Assembly: GCA_003240625.1 (NCBI GenBank)
Contig: QFMX01000003.1
Location: 186,001 to 250,000, forward strand
DNA from: Sphingomonas taxi
GTDB lineage: Bacteria; Pseudomonadota; Alphaproteobacteria; Sphingomonadales; Sphingomonadaceae
Length of the DNA: 64,000 nucleotides
Direction of reading: 5' to 3'
Positions 50,874-60,710 of the stretch are shown piece by piece; within the stretch, counting starts at the first letter, position 1; each line of letters opens with the position of its first letter. The translations under genes and the position numbers were made by a program. The notes beneath the pieces are model-generated. The model worked only from the letters and a program-made list of their open reading frames with translations, searched no databases and was not told where the DNA came from.

Positions 50874-52287
50874 ACCGAATGTCTCGCGCGCCCTGCCGCT
50901 GCTTCTCGCCGCCGCGCTGGCGGGGTGCACGGTCGGGCCGAACTTCACGCCGCCCGCGCCGATCCTGCCGCAGGTGTGGCAGGGGGCGGCCCCGGTGGCG
51001 GCTAGCACCGATGCGCGCTGGTGGCGCAGCTTCGACGATCCGGTGCTCGATGCGCTGGAGGCGCGGGCTGGTGCGGCGAACCTCGATATCGCGGCGGCGA
51101 TCGAGCGGATCACCGCCGCGCGGATCGAGCGTGGCCAGGCGCGCGCCGCCGGGGCGCCGCAGGTCGAGGGTCAGGCGGGGTACAGCCGCGAGCGGCTCGG
51201 TACGGCGGGGATCGCCTCGGTGACGCAGACATTGCTCGGCGTCACCCCGCCGACGACCTCGCCCAAGGGTGTCGATTTCGATCTCTACAGCGCGGGCGTC
51301 GGCGCGAGCTGGGAACTCGATCTATGGGGCGGCCATCGTCGTCAGGCCGAGGCGGCGCAGGCCTCGGTCGAAGCCACCGAAGCCGCCGCGCGTGGCGTGC
51401 GCCTGTCGGTCGAGGCAGAAGTCGCGCGCAGCTATGTCCAGTTGCGCGGCCTGTGGGACGAACGCGGCATCGCGCAGCAAGACGTCGCGATCGCCGACCG
51501 TAACGCCGCGATCGCGCGCGCACTGCTGGCGCGCGGGCTCGCCACGCCGATCGATCTTGCCGCCACCGAGGAAAAGCAGCGCGCGCTACGCGGCGATATC
51601 GTCGACCTCGACCAGCAGGCGGCGGCGACGCAGCGTGCGCTGGCCATCCTGATCGGCGCAACACCCGATACCGCGCCGTTCGACCGCGCGGCGCTGCAAC
51701 CGCCGAAGCCCCTGCCGCCGGCGGCAGCGCGTCTGCCCTCGGACGTCGCCCGCACGCGCCCCGACATCGTCGAGGCCGAGGCACGACTGCACGCCGCGAC
51801 CGCGCAGATCGGCATCGCGCAGGCCGATTTCTATCCTAAGATCAGCCTGACCGGCCTGTTCGACATCGACGTGCTCAGCCTCTCGGACTTCGGCTGGAAC
51901 GCGCGCAGCACGAGCATCGGGCCAAGCCTGTCGCTGCCGATCTTCTCTGGCGGCCGGTTGCAGCGGCAACTCGACCTGCGTCGCTCCGAAGACCGCAGCG
52001 CCGCGCTCGCGTACCGGCAGACCGTCCTCACCGCGTGGCGCGAAGTCGACGACGCGCTGTCCGCGACCCGCGCCGCGACCGAACGCACCGACCTGTCCGA
52101 CCGCGACCTTGCGGCCCGGCGTGAGACGGTCGCGCGGGTCGAGGCGCGCTACGCTCGCGGCGATATCGCGCTGCTGCCGGTGCTCGACGCGCGCGAGGCC
52201 GCACTGGCAGCGGAGCGCGCGCTCGTGCGCCAGCGCGTCGCCGCCATGCTCGCCCACATCCAGCTCCACCGCGCGCTCGGCGGTTAG
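50866..52287 (+). CDS. Outer-membrane efflux factor (NodT/OprM family lipoprotein)
   Basis: A 473-residue outer-membrane duct protein. The lipobox LAAALAGC places the lipidated cysteine near residue 24, followed by the family start TVGPNFTPPAP and WWRSFDDPVLDALEARA. Two helical repeats include ARSYVQLRGLWDERGIAQQD and RTRPDIVEAEARLHAATAQIGIAQADFYPKISL, a NodT-family landmark. It completes the tripartite pump with the two upstream genes; the start overlaps the permease stop by eight bases. Confidence 0.92.
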   Translation: MHEPNVSRALPLLLAAALAGCTVGPNFTPPAPILPQVWQGAAPVAASTDARWWRSFDDPVLDALEARAGAANLDIAAAIERITAARIERGQARAAGAPQVEGQAGYSRERLGTAGIASVTQTLLGVTPPTTSPKGVDFDLYSAGVGASWELDLWGGHRRQAEAAQASVEATEAAARGVRLSVEAEVARSYVQLRGLWDERGIAQQDVAIADRNAAIARALLARGLATPIDLAATEEKQRALRGDIVDLDQQAAATQRALAILIGATPDTAPFDRAALQPPKPLPPAAARLPSDVARTRPDIVEAEARLHAATAQIGIAQADFYPKISLTGLFDIDVLSLSDFGWNARSTSIGPSLSLPIFSGGRLQRQLDLRRSEDRSAALAYRQTVLTAWREVDDALSATRAATERTDLSDRDLAARRETVARVEARYARGDIALLPVLDAREAALAAERALVRQRVAAMLAHIQLHRALGG

Positions 52288-52332
52288 CGGTTCGCAGCGC
52301 CTGCCTACCCTTCCCAAACCAAGGACTTTTTC

Positions 52333-53184
52333 ATGCTTCCCAATCTAACTTCAGCGATCATCCTCGGCGGCGCGCTGACCGCGATCGGCGCAGTTCCCGC
52401 ACGCGCGCAGGACCAGCCGGCCGATCTCTACCGCGATACCGTGACGGTCGGTGCGGGGGTCGCGGTGCTACCCGATTACGAAGGCTCCAACGACTACCGG
52501 ATCACCCCCGTCCCCGCCGCGATCGGTGCGATCAAGGGCTATGGCTTCGTCCTCGCCGGCAATCAGCTGAGCGTCGACCTGATTAAGGACAGGCCCGGTC
52601 CGGTCTGGGATTTCCAGGCGGGTCCGATCGCGCAGCTCAACTTCAACCGCAGCGCGTCCGGCAGCATCGACGACCTCCGCGTCCGTGCGCTCGGCAAGCG
52701 CGGCATCGCAGTCGAACTCGGCGGCTATGTCGGCCTCGGCAAGACGGGTGTGCTGACCAGCCCCTACGACAAACTGTCGGTCACGCTCGGCTATCGCGAC
52801 GACGTAAGCGGCGTCCACGACAGCGGGATCTGGAACCCGAGCATCACCTATTTCTCGCTGGTGTCGCGCAAAGCCGCGATCGGCCTGTTCGCCTCCGCCG
52901 ACATCGTCGAACGCGGCTATGCGCAGACCTACTACAGCGTCTCCGCGGCGCAGAGCGTGGCGAGCGGGCTGCCGATCTACACCGCCGGCGCTGGCCTGAA
53001 GAACTGGACACTCGGCGCGATCGGCAGCTATTCGCTCACCGGCGACCTGCTGCACGGCGTCAAGATCGTCGGCGGAGCCACCTATGGCCGCATGGAAGGC
53101 GACATCGCCCGCAGCCCGCTCGTCACGATCGCCGGATCGCGCGACCAGTGGCTGGGGACGATCGGACTCGCGTATACGTTCTGA
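52333..53184 (+). CDS. MipA/OmpV-family outer-membrane protein
   Basis: A 283-residue beta-barrel. A signal peptide (cleavage after VPARA) leads to RDTVTVGAGVAVLPDYEGSNDYRITPVPA, the MipA/OmpV landmark, and the protein ends LGTIGLAYTF with a terminal phenylalanine. MipA scaffolds murein enzymes in E. coli; relatives near efflux genes are linked to antibiotic stress. It follows the outer-membrane factor by 45 bases and is probably the last gene of the efflux operon. Confidence 0.88.
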   Translation: MLPNLTSAIILGGALTAIGAVPARAQDQPADLYRDTVTVGAGVAVLPDYEGSNDYRITPVPAAIGAIKGYGFVLAGNQLSVDLIKDRPGPVWDFQAGPIAQLNFNRSASGSIDDLRVRALGKRGIAVELGGYVGLGKTGVLTSPYDKLSVTLGYRDDVSGVHDSGIWNPSITYFSLVSRKAAIGLFASADIVERGYAQTYYSVSAAQSVASGLPIYTAGAGLKNWTLGAIGSYSLTGDLLHGVKIVGGATYGRMEGDIARSPLVTIAGSRDQWLGTIGLAYTF

Positions 53185-53257
53185 CCTCCAAAGCGGCTAA
53201 ATCGAAGGAATCTGCGGTTTCGGCTGTGCACATCGCCTATCCGGACGTCTATCTACC

Positions 53258-53788
53258 ATGATGAAGCGCACGCGACCTGCAGGTGTCATGCCGGAGCACG
53301 ACCTGTCGGCGCTGATGGAACGCATGCGTCCGGCGCTGATGGCGTTCTTCGTCCGGCGTCTGAGCGACCCGGTGCAGGCGGAGGATCTGATCCAGGATCT
53401 TTTCATCCGCATGGCGACCATGACCGGGCCGGCGACGAACAATCCCGAAGGTTATATCTTCCAGGCCGCCGCCAATCTGCTGCGCGACAATTATCGGCGC
53501 GAGGCCACGCGCTCGCGCTATCTGCAATCGCGCGCGGGCGATCCCGACCTTGCCATCGACCCGATCGACGCCGAGCGCTTGCTGTCCGCGCGGCAGAGCG
53601 TTGGATGCGTGGCGCGGACGCTGGGCGGACTGCCGGACCGCACCCGCCAGATCTTCATCCTCTATCGGTTGGAGGGCATGCAGCGAAAGGCGATCGCCGA
53701 TGCGTTCGGCATCTCGGTCAGCGCAGTCGAAAAGCATATCGCGAGCGCAATGCGGGCGTTGCTGGCGGACATGGGAGGCTCGCAATGA
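53258..53788 (+). CDS. ECF sigma factor, FecI-like
   Basis: A 176-residue extracytoplasmic-function sigma factor. Region 2 is RMRPALMAFFVRRLSDPVQAEDLIQDLFIRM with the core-binding DLxQD motif, and region 4 is LGGLPDRTRQIFILYRLEGMQRKAIADAFGISVSAVEKHIASAMRAL, the -35 recognition helix-turn-helix. The FecR gene starts within its stop codon (ATGA). With the FecR protein and the STN-type receptor it forms a cell-surface signalling set: ligand bound at the receptor releases the sigma factor, which transcribes the receptor and enzyme genes downstream. Confidence 0.9.
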   Translation: MMKRTRPAGVMPEHDLSALMERMRPALMAFFVRRLSDPVQAEDLIQDLFIRMATMTGPATNNPEGYIFQAAANLLRDNYRREATRSRYLQSRAGDPDLAIDPIDAERLLSARQSVGCVARTLGGLPDRTRQIFILYRLEGMQRKAIADAFGISVSAVEKHIASAMRALLADMGGSQ

Positions 53789-54837
53789 CCGCGCCCCGGT
53801 CCGACGAGGACATGGTCGTCGAATGGTGCCTGCGATTGAGCGACGGCAGCATGTCGTCGGAGGACCGCGAGAAACTGCACGACTGGCTGGCTGGCGACGC
53901 GACCCGTGGCGAGCGTCTGGGCGCTGCGCTCGCGGTGTGGGACGCGGTCGAGGCGGACGCCGACGCGCCCGAGATGCTCGCCCTGCGCCGCGAAGCGCTC
54001 GGTGCGGTCCACCGCGCCGGACAGCGCCGCTGGCTGCGCACGAAGTTCGTGTCCCAGCCCATCCTGTGGGCGATCGCCGCGGCATTGCTGCTGACGCTGG
54101 CGCTCGGGTCGCTGCTGTGGCGGCAGGACGGGCGCGACGAATATCGCACCGGGATCGGCGAGCGTCGCGTCATTGCGCTGGCCGATGGCTCGCGCCTGTC
54201 GCTGGATGCCGACAGCGTGGTCACAGTTGCGTTCACCGCACAACGCCGCAACGTAGTCCTCGAACGGGGCCGCGCGCGCTTCAAGGTCGCGAAGGACCCG
54301 CTGCGCCCGTTCGCAGTACGGAGCGGCCGCAATATGGTCGTCGCGACCGGAACCGAATTCTCGGTCGAACGGCTCAGCCGCGAGGTGCGGGTCGCGCTGT
54401 TCGAAGGGCGGGTCGCGGTGCTGCGCGATACGCCGCAGGGGCAGACGAGCGAGATCGTCCGGCGCGATGGTCGTAGCGTTACCGCGGAGCGTGCGCTGAC
54501 GCCCGGCTACGAAATCGGCCTGCCGGTAGCGGGGACGATCGGGTCGATCGGTCCGGTAGTCGGCCCCATGGTCGGCGGCGAGGGCGGCGGCGGCGGCGAG
54601 GGTTGGGGTGCGGAACAGATCAGCTTCACGTCCGAGACGCTAGGCACCGCCGCGGAACGGATGAACCGCTATGCCGAGCGACGACGGATCACCGTCGATC
54701 CCGGCGTCGCGGACGTCCGGATCAGCGGGGTCTTCAACGTCGGCGATGTCGATGCGTTCGCGCAGGCCATCGCCGCGACCTTCCCCGTCGATGCCACCGT
54801 CGACGATGCGGAAATCCGGCTGCGCCGACGCCGATAA
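53785..54837 (+). CDS. FecR-family anti-sigma sensor
   Basis: A 350-residue inner-membrane regulator. The cytoplasmic N-terminus has the FecR domain (EWCLRLSDGSMSSEDREKLHDWLAGD, then AVWDAVEAD), one membrane helix lies at about residues 92-112 (PILWAIAAALLLTLALGSLLW), and the periplasmic FecR domain contains GIGERRVIALADGSRLSLDADS and ARFKVAKDPLRPFAVRSG. A glycine-rich linker (residues about 255-272) precedes an STN-like/secretin-type C-terminal segment that may contact the receptor. GGGAGG precedes ATG 53785. It should hold the ECF sigma factor inactive until the receptor signals. Confidence 0.9.
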   Translation: MTAPRSDEDMVVEWCLRLSDGSMSSEDREKLHDWLAGDATRGERLGAALAVWDAVEADADAPEMLALRREALGAVHRAGQRRWLRTKFVSQPILWAIAAALLLTLALGSLLWRQDGRDEYRTGIGERRVIALADGSRLSLDADSVVTVAFTAQRRNVVLERGRARFKVAKDPLRPFAVRSGRNMVVATGTEFSVERLSREVRVALFEGRVAVLRDTPQGQTSEIVRRDGRSVTAERALTPGYEIGLPVAGTIGSIGPVVGPMVGGEGGGGGEGWGAEQISFTSETLGTAAERMNRYAERRRITVDPGVADVRISGVFNVGDVDAFAQAIAATFPVDATVDDAEIRLRRRR

Positions 54838-54944
54838 TACCGGTTGGAGGCCAAAATAACACCAGTTGAAGATAAATGCGGTAATTTGCTGAGCATCTGC
54901 GCACGCCATGCGTCATAAAAGTATAACATGACGAGGGGCGGTTG

Positions 54945-57900
54945 ATGACTGTGACGAAGCGCATGATTCTCGGCGCAAGCTGCGCGGCTATAGCGACGAT
55001 GATGACGGTCACGTCGGCGCAGGCGCAGGCGCCGCAAGCCCAGCGGGTGGTCCGCATCGATATCAAGCCACAGCCGCTGGGTACCGCGCTGCGGTTGCTC
55101 GGTCGTCAGATGCACGTGCAGATGGTGTTCGACGAAGCGGCACTCGGTGGTCGCGTTGCCCCTTCGGTCAACGGCGCGATGACGGCGGACGCGGCGATCG
55201 GCCGCTTGCTCCAGGGCAGCGGCCTCACGATGTCGCGGACCGGCCAGGGCGTCTATGTGATCACCCGCCCCGCCGCGCTCACCCGGGTCGCGATGACGGT
55301 ACCGGGAACCGCCCAGGATCGCGCGGCGGCCGGTACCGAAGTCGACACCGCCCCAACGCCCCCGCCCGGCGGCGACATACTCGTCACCGGGTCGCGCATC
55401 CGCTCCAAGAACCTCGTCGAGACCGCGCCGGTGACCAGCGTCACCCAGGCAGACATCAAGCTGCAGGCGGCGTTCAGCGTGCAGGAGGTGCTGAACCGCG
55501 TCCCCGCGATCAAGAACAGCGATACCAATTTGTCGAACGGCAACGGACGCCAGCAATTCGATTTCCACGGGCTCGGCACCAACCGGACGCTCACGCTGAT
55601 CGACGGCCAGCGGATCGGCGTCACCGAAGGCATCGACGCCTCCGTCGTGCCGGTCGGGTTGATCGAGCGCGTCGACCTGCTGACCGGCGGGGCGTCCGCG
55701 GTCTATGGGTCGGATGCGATCGGCGGGGTGGTGAACTTCATCCTCCGCAAGGACTTCGAAGGGGTCAACGCGAACGTCAACTACGGCTTCTACAACGCCG
55801 ACAACCGCGACAACATCGCCGCGCAGGCGGCACGCAATTCCGGGTTTGCGGTCCCCAGCGGCATGACCAACGATGGCGGCCGGTTCGACGCCAATATCAG
55901 CATGGGTAAGAACTTCGCGGGCGGTCGCGGGAATATCTCGGTGTTCGGCGCGTACAGCCAGACCGAACCCGTGCTCGCGTCGTCGCGCTCGTTCTCGGTC
56001 TGCCCGATCACCTTGTCGGGCCAGACGGTGGTCTGCGCATCGCCGTCGTCCGCCACTTCGGCGGGGTATTTCCAGGCGCTTTCGGGGCCCGCCCAGAACG
56101 GCAACATCCTGACCAACGCCGCCGATGGCGGCCGCGAATTCGTGCCGTACACGGGCACGAACGGCTATAACTACAACGACAGCTTCTATTTCCAGCGCCA
56201 GAACAAGCGCTACAACGGCGCGACCTTCCTGAACTACGAAGTCTCGAAGGCGATCCAGCTCTATGCGAACGGGCTGTATCTGCGGTCCGAATCGCAGAGC
56301 CAGTCGGACCCCGCAACCATCCAGCCCGGCTCGACGCCGTACGACATCAACTGCAACAATCCCCTGCTCTCCGCGCAACAGGCGGGCGCGCTGTGCGGAT
56401 CGGCGGCCGGCACCAGCACGAACGTCCGCACCGACGTGCGCTACCGCTTCACCGAACCGCAGACGACTCGGTCGTCGAACGAGATCTATCGCGCGGTGGC
56501 GGGCGTTCGCGGTGATCTCGGCAGCGCCTGGCATTACGATGTCGGCGGCGTCTATTCGACCACGCTGTACCGCCAGCAGCAGACCGGCCGGATCGACCCG
56601 ACCAAGGTCGCCAACGCACTCCAGGTGGTCGACGTCAACGGCACGCCGACCTGCGTCTCGGCGGTCAACGGAACCGACCCGAGCTGTGTCCCGCTCGACA
56701 TCTTCTCGACCAACGGGCCGAGTGCCTCCGCGGTGAATTACCTGTCCTATGCGGAGGGCGGCGGCGTGTTCCGCGAACGCTATGAGCAATGGGTCGGCAA
56801 TGCGAACGTCAGCGGCGATCTCGGCGATTACGGCCTCAAAAGCCCGTTCTCGACCAAGGGCATCAACGTCGCGGTCGGCGGCGAATACCGCAAGAATACC
56901 TATCGATCGCGCCCCGATGCGGCGTATCAGGCCGCCTTCGGCTCGACGCCGACAACCTTGTCCAACGACGCCGCCGACCTTTACGGCGAGATCAACGTGC
57001 CGCTGGTCAGCGACAAGCCGTTCGTCCGCGACCTGAGCGTGGGCGCGGCGATCCGTGGCTCCAAATATTCGGGCATCGCCAAGGCGCAGTCGACCTACAA
57101 GATCGACGGCAGCTGGCGCCCGGTCGAGGACATCATGTTCCGCGCGAGCTACAACAAGGCGACCCGCGCACCGAGCATCTACGAGCTCTCGTCCAACGCC
57201 AATACGAGTTACGGCACGCTCGATACGAACACGCTCGGTGATCCCTGTGCGGGGACCAGCCCGGTCGCCAGCCGCGAAATCTGCGCGAGCACCGGCGTTA
57301 CCGACGCGCAATACGGCTCGATCGCGCAATGCCCCGACTTCCTGTGCACCGTACGCAACGGGTCCGAGGGGCTGGTGACGCCGGAGGTCGCGCATACCTA
57401 CACCTATGGCCTGGTCCTTACGCCGCGGATGCTGCGCGGTTTCTCCGCCACCGCCGATTATTACAGCATCGAAATCCAGAACGGCATCGGCTATTACCGG
57501 GCGATCGACTTCCTGCAGACCTGCGCCAACACCGGCTACGAATTCTTCTGCAGCCAGCTGAAGCGCAACGCCGACGGGACGCTGTTCAGCAATGCCGGCT
57601 CGGCAACGGGCTATGTTAACCAAGGGTATAGCAACCTCGGTCGGACCAATGCCCGCGGCTTCAATTTCTCCGCGAACTACGACACGCGCCTGGGCAATTG
57701 GGCACGGTTCTCGACCAGCTACACCTCGACGTTGCAGACCGCGAAGGGCGGCGATCTCGGCCTGCCCGATACCGACTATAACGTGGTCGGGCTGTTCGGC
57801 CCCTATGCCGGCCAGGGCTATCGCCGCTACCAGCATAATTTCCGGTTCACGCTGAGCTCGCCCGAGTCCGCGCAGACGCAGGGGCTGATTTCGGTCAACT

Positions 57901-58202
57901 GGCGCCATAATTCGGGGCTCAAGAACTCGCGCCTCGCCGGCAATCCGATCTTCGGCGAGGACGATCCGACCGTGCCGGACGAATACAAGTACCTGCCCAC
58001 CTACGACGTCTTCGATCTCAGCGGCAGCGTGACCATATCGCGCGCGCTGACGCTGCGGGTGGTGGTGAACAACGTGCTGAACCGGGCAGCGCCGGTCCGC
58101 CCCAGCCCGCCGCTCGAGGCGGCCGAACGCGTCAACACCTCGCCATCTGTGTATGATGCGCTCGGTCGGTCGATCAGCGTCGGGGCGACGGTCGATTTCT
58201 GA
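54945..58202 (+). CDS. TonB-dependent receptor with N-terminal STN signalling domain
   Basis: A 1085-residue outer-membrane receptor. After the signal peptide (cleavage near SAQA) an STN domain occupies about residues 35-105 (DIKPQPLGTALRLLGRQMHVQMVFDEAAL), the part that talks to a FecR protein in the periplasm. A TonB box (DILVTGSRI) and plug follow, with LIERVDLLTGGASAVYGSDAIGGVVNFILRKDFEG, then a long barrel ending GATVDF. Receptors of this size and plug type are common in Sphingomonas carbohydrate loci. ATG 54945 follows GAGGGG. The next gene starts 50 bases inside its 3' end. It probably imports a fucosylated oligosaccharide. Confidence 0.92.
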   Translation: MTVTKRMILGASCAAIATMMTVTSAQAQAPQAQRVVRIDIKPQPLGTALRLLGRQMHVQMVFDEAALGGRVAPSVNGAMTADAAIGRLLQGSGLTMSRTGQGVYVITRPAALTRVAMTVPGTAQDRAAAGTEVDTAPTPPPGGDILVTGSRIRSKNLVETAPVTSVTQADIKLQAAFSVQEVLNRVPAIKNSDTNLSNGNGRQQFDFHGLGTNRTLTLIDGQRIGVTEGIDASVVPVGLIERVDLLTGGASAVYGSDAIGGVVNFILRKDFEGVNANVNYGFYNADNRDNIAAQAARNSGFAVPSGMTNDGGRFDANISMGKNFAGGRGNISVFGAYSQTEPVLASSRSFSVCPITLSGQTVVCASPSSATSAGYFQALSGPAQNGNILTNAADGGREFVPYTGTNGYNYNDSFYFQRQNKRYNGATFLNYEVSKAIQLYANGLYLRSESQSQSDPATIQPGSTPYDINCNNPLLSAQQAGALCGSAAGTSTNVRTDVRYRFTEPQTTRSSNEIYRAVAGVRGDLGSAWHYDVGGVYSTTLYRQQQTGRIDPTKVANALQVVDVNGTPTCVSAVNGTDPSCVPLDIFSTNGPSASAVNYLSYAEGGGVFRERYEQWVGNANVSGDLGDYGLKSPFSTKGINVAVGGEYRKNTYRSRPDAAYQAAFGSTPTTLSNDAADLYGEINVPLVSDKPFVRDLSVGAAIRGSKYSGIAKAQSTYKIDGSWRPVEDIMFRASYNKATRAPSIYELSSNANTSYGTLDTNTLGDPCAGTSPVASREICASTGVTDAQYGSIAQCPDFLCTVRNGSEGLVTPEVAHTYTYGLVLTPRMLRGFSATADYYSIEIQNGIGYYRAIDFLQTCANTGYEFFCSQLKRNADGTLFSNAGSATGYVNQGYSNLGRTNARGFNFSANYDTRLGNWARFSTSYTSTLQTAKGGDLGLPDTDYNVVGLFGPYAGQGYRRYQHNFRFTLSSPESAQTQGLISVNWRHNSGLKNSRLAGNPIFGEDDPTVPDEYKYLPTYDVFDLSGSVTISRALTLRVVVNNVLNRAAPVRPSPPLEAAERVNTSPSVYDALGRSISVGATVDF

Positions 58203-60687
58203 GGTCGGCACCAAGTCCCCCGCGTCCGGCCGCGTATCGCGCCGCGCCGTGCTGGCCGGGGGCACCGGATCGGTGGTCGCCGGCCTGCTCACCCGGGTGG
58301 GCGACGCCGGTGCGGCGGAGCCCGGGACGGACGCACGCCACCGAATCACCGCGGATCAGCCCGCCACCGAGTGGTTGCTCGGCCATCCGGTCGGGAACGG
58401 GCAGCTGGGTGCGATGATGGGCGGCGGGGTCGCGCGCGACGTTCTTTCGCTCAACCACGACGCGTTGTGGAGCGGACAGCCCGCCGGCAGCCCCGACCAA
58501 GACGGGCGCGAAGCGCTCGCGGCGGTTCGTCAGGCCGTTTTCGCAGGCGACCCGGTAGGCGCCGACCGGCTCAGCAAATCGCTCCAGGGACCGTTCAGCG
58601 CCAGCTACGCGCCGATGGCGGATCTCGAACTCGAAATGGATCATGCCGACGCCCCGCAGGCGTATCGCCGCGCGCTCGATCTCGATCGCGCGGTCGCCTC
58701 CGTCGGCTATCGCTGTGGCGACGTCACGTTCAGCCGGGAACTGTTCGTCTCGCATCCCGACGCGGTGATTGTCCTGCGCCTGACTTCGGACAGGCGCGGC
58801 GCGATCGATTGCCGCCTGAAACTAACTAGCAAGCTGCGTGCGATGGCGACGGCTACCGCAAACGCCGGCAGCAACCGGATCACATTGGTCGGCAAGGCGC
58901 CGACGCTGAGCGAACCCAATTACCGCGACGTCTCCGACCCGGTTCGCTATTCGGATGCGCCCGGCCAAGGCATGGCGTTCGCGACGATCCTGTCGGTCGA
59001 AACCGAAGGCGGCACGGTCGCCGGGTCGGACGGTACGCTGCACATACGGGGTGCCACCACGGTGCTGATCCGGATCGCCGCCGCCACCGGGTTCCGCCGC
59101 TTCGACCTGATGCCGGACACGCCAGTCGAGGCCGTGCGCGCCTCGGCCGAGCGCATTCTCGCGGCCGGCACGCGTCATGGCTACAAGACGCTGCTCAACC
59201 GTCACGTTGCCGATCACCAGGCGCTCTATCGCCGCGCTTCTCTCGAGCTGCACGGGGTGGCCAGTGACCGCGACACCCCGCGCGCGGAGCGCCTGTTCCA
59301 GCTTGGCCGCTATCTGATGATCGCCAGCTCGCGGAGCCACACCATGCCCGCCAATCTCCAAGGGGTGTGGAATACCGAACTGCGCCCACCCTGGAGCGCG
59401 AACTACACCACCAACATCAATCTCCAGATGAACTATTGGCCGGCGGAGAGTTGCAATCTCGCGGACTGCCATCTGCCGCTGATCGACCATATCGAGCGGC
59501 TGGCCGTCACCGGCACGCAGACCGCGCGACGCCTTTATGGCCTGCCCGGATGGTGCGTGCATCACAACAGCGACCTGTGGGCGATGAGCAATCCGGTCGG
59601 CGCAGGCGTCGGCGATCCGAATTGGGCAAACTGGCCGATGGCGGGGCCGTGGCTGGTCCAGCATGTCTGGGAGCATTACCGCTTCGGCGGCGACCGTGCG
59701 TTCCTCAGAGCGCGCGGCTTCCCGCTGATGAGAAGTTGTGCGGAATTCTGTGCGGCATGGCTCGTCCGTGATCCGCACAGCGGCCACCTGACCACCGCGC
59801 CGTCGATCTCGCCCGAGAACCTGTTCCTGACGGCCAGCGGCAAATCCGTGGCGATCTCGGCAGGTTGCACGATGGATCTCGCCCTGATCCGCGAACTGTT
59901 CGCCAACTGCATCGCGGCGATGGCTGTGATCGGCGATGTCGACGGGCTCAGTGCGCGCTTGGCGGGATTGCTCGAACAGCTCGAACCCTATCGTGTCGGT
60001 CGCTACGGCCAGCTGCAGGAATGGTCGACCGATTTTGCCGAGCAGGACCCGGGGCATCGCCACATCTCGCATCTCTATCCGCTATATCCGGGCGATGCGA
60101 TCGACCCGGTCCGGACACCACGGCTTGCGCAGGCCGCGCGGGCGTCGATGGCCCGCCGCGAGGCGCATGGCGGCGCCAGCACCGGGTGGAGCCGCGCCTG
60201 GGCGACCGCGGTGTGGGCCAGACTCGGCGACGGCGCGCAGGCCGGGCGGTCGCTTTCCGCGTTCATCGCCAACAGCGTCGCGGCCAATCTGCTCGACACC
60301 CACCCCGCACAGCCGCGCCCGGTATTCCAGATCGACGGCAACCTGGGCATCACCGCCGCGATCGCCGAGATGCTGCTGCAAAGCCGCGAGACGGCGATCG
60401 CGCTGCTGCCTGCGCTGCCGCCGCAATGGACTTCGGGCCGCGTCGCAGGGCTGCGCGCGCGCGGCGGTCACGAGGTCGCGATGACGTGGAGCGGCCTGCA
60501 TGTCGATGCGACGCTGACTGCGGGGGGCGGACGCCTGGCGGTCCGGATGCCGCCAGGGTTCGCGCCGGTGACGGTATCGCACCGGGGTAAAGCCATCCGG
60601 TTCGAGCGCGCCGAACGCGTCATCACCTTCGCAACCATCGCAGGCCGGCCCTATTGCGTCGCGCTGCGCAGAGCCGGAACCGCATGA
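58153..60687 (+). CDS. Glycoside hydrolase family 95, alpha-L-fucosidase
   Basis: An 844-residue inverting alpha-1,2-L-fucosidase type enzyme. A Tat signal is visible: SRRAVLAGGTGSVVAGLL. The N-terminal beta domain has WLLGHPVGNGQLGAMMGGGV and LNHDALWSGQP, GH95 hallmarks; the (alpha/alpha)6 catalytic domain has NLQGVWN, NYTTNINLQMNYWPAE with the two catalytic-site asparagines, the TTAPSISPEN segment with the acid glutamate, HISHLYPLYPG and FQIDGNLG with the assisting aspartate. All known key positions look intact. The only in-frame starts before the Tat motif are ATG 58153 and 58156, giving a 50-base overlap with the receptor. It should release fucose in the periplasm from xyloglucan-like or other fucosylated glycans. 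Confidence 0.92.
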   Translation: MMRSVGRSASGRRSISEVGTKSPASGRVSRRAVLAGGTGSVVAGLLTRVGDAGAAEPGTDARHRITADQPATEWLLGHPVGNGQLGAMMGGGVARDVLSLNHDALWSGQPAGSPDQDGREALAAVRQAVFAGDPVGADRLSKSLQGPFSASYAPMADLELEMDHADAPQAYRRALDLDRAVASVGYRCGDVTFSRELFVSHPDAVIVLRLTSDRRGAIDCRLKLTSKLRAMATATANAGSNRITLVGKAPTLSEPNYRDVSDPVRYSDAPGQGMAFATILSVETEGGTVAGSDGTLHIRGATTVLIRIAAATGFRRFDLMPDTPVEAVRASAERILAAGTRHGYKTLLNRHVADHQALYRRASLELHGVASDRDTPRAERLFQLGRYLMIASSRSHTMPANLQGVWNTELRPPWSANYTTNINLQMNYWPAESCNLADCHLPLIDHIERLAVTGTQTARRLYGLPGWCVHHNSDLWAMSNPVGAGVGDPNWANWPMAGPWLVQHVWEHYRFGGDRAFLRARGFPLMRSCAEFCAAWLVRDPHSGHLTTAPSISPENLFLTASGKSVAISAGCTMDLALIRELFANCIAAMAVIGDVDGLSARLAGLLEQLEPYRVGRYGQLQEWSTDFAEQDPGHRHISHLYPLYPGDAIDPVRTPRLAQAARASMARREAHGGASTGWSRAWATAVWARLGDGAQAGRSLSAFIANSVAANLLDTHPAQPRPVFQIDGNLGITAAIAEMLLQSRETAIALLPALPPQWTSGRVAGLRARGGHEVAMTWSGLHVDATLTAGGGRLAVRMPPGFAPVTVSHRGKAIRFERAERVITFATIAGRPYCVALRRAGTA

Positions 60688-60710
60688 CTCAAGACATTCC
60701 AGGAGCCGCC

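Noticed and set aside
47841..51113. Minus-strand open frame of about 1090 codons
   Set aside because: It mirrors the RND permease gene; composition is His/Arg/Asp-rich with no recognisable domain, so it is a shadow frame.
54905..54930. TATAAC-type -10 box before the STN receptor as a sigma-70 promoter
   Set aside because: No -35 match at a proper distance; an ECF promoter is more likely, but I cannot define its sequence.
54669..58349. Minus-strand open frame of about 1226 codons
   Set aside because: It lies opposite the FecR end and the STN receptor, which have clear domains; the antisense product shows none.
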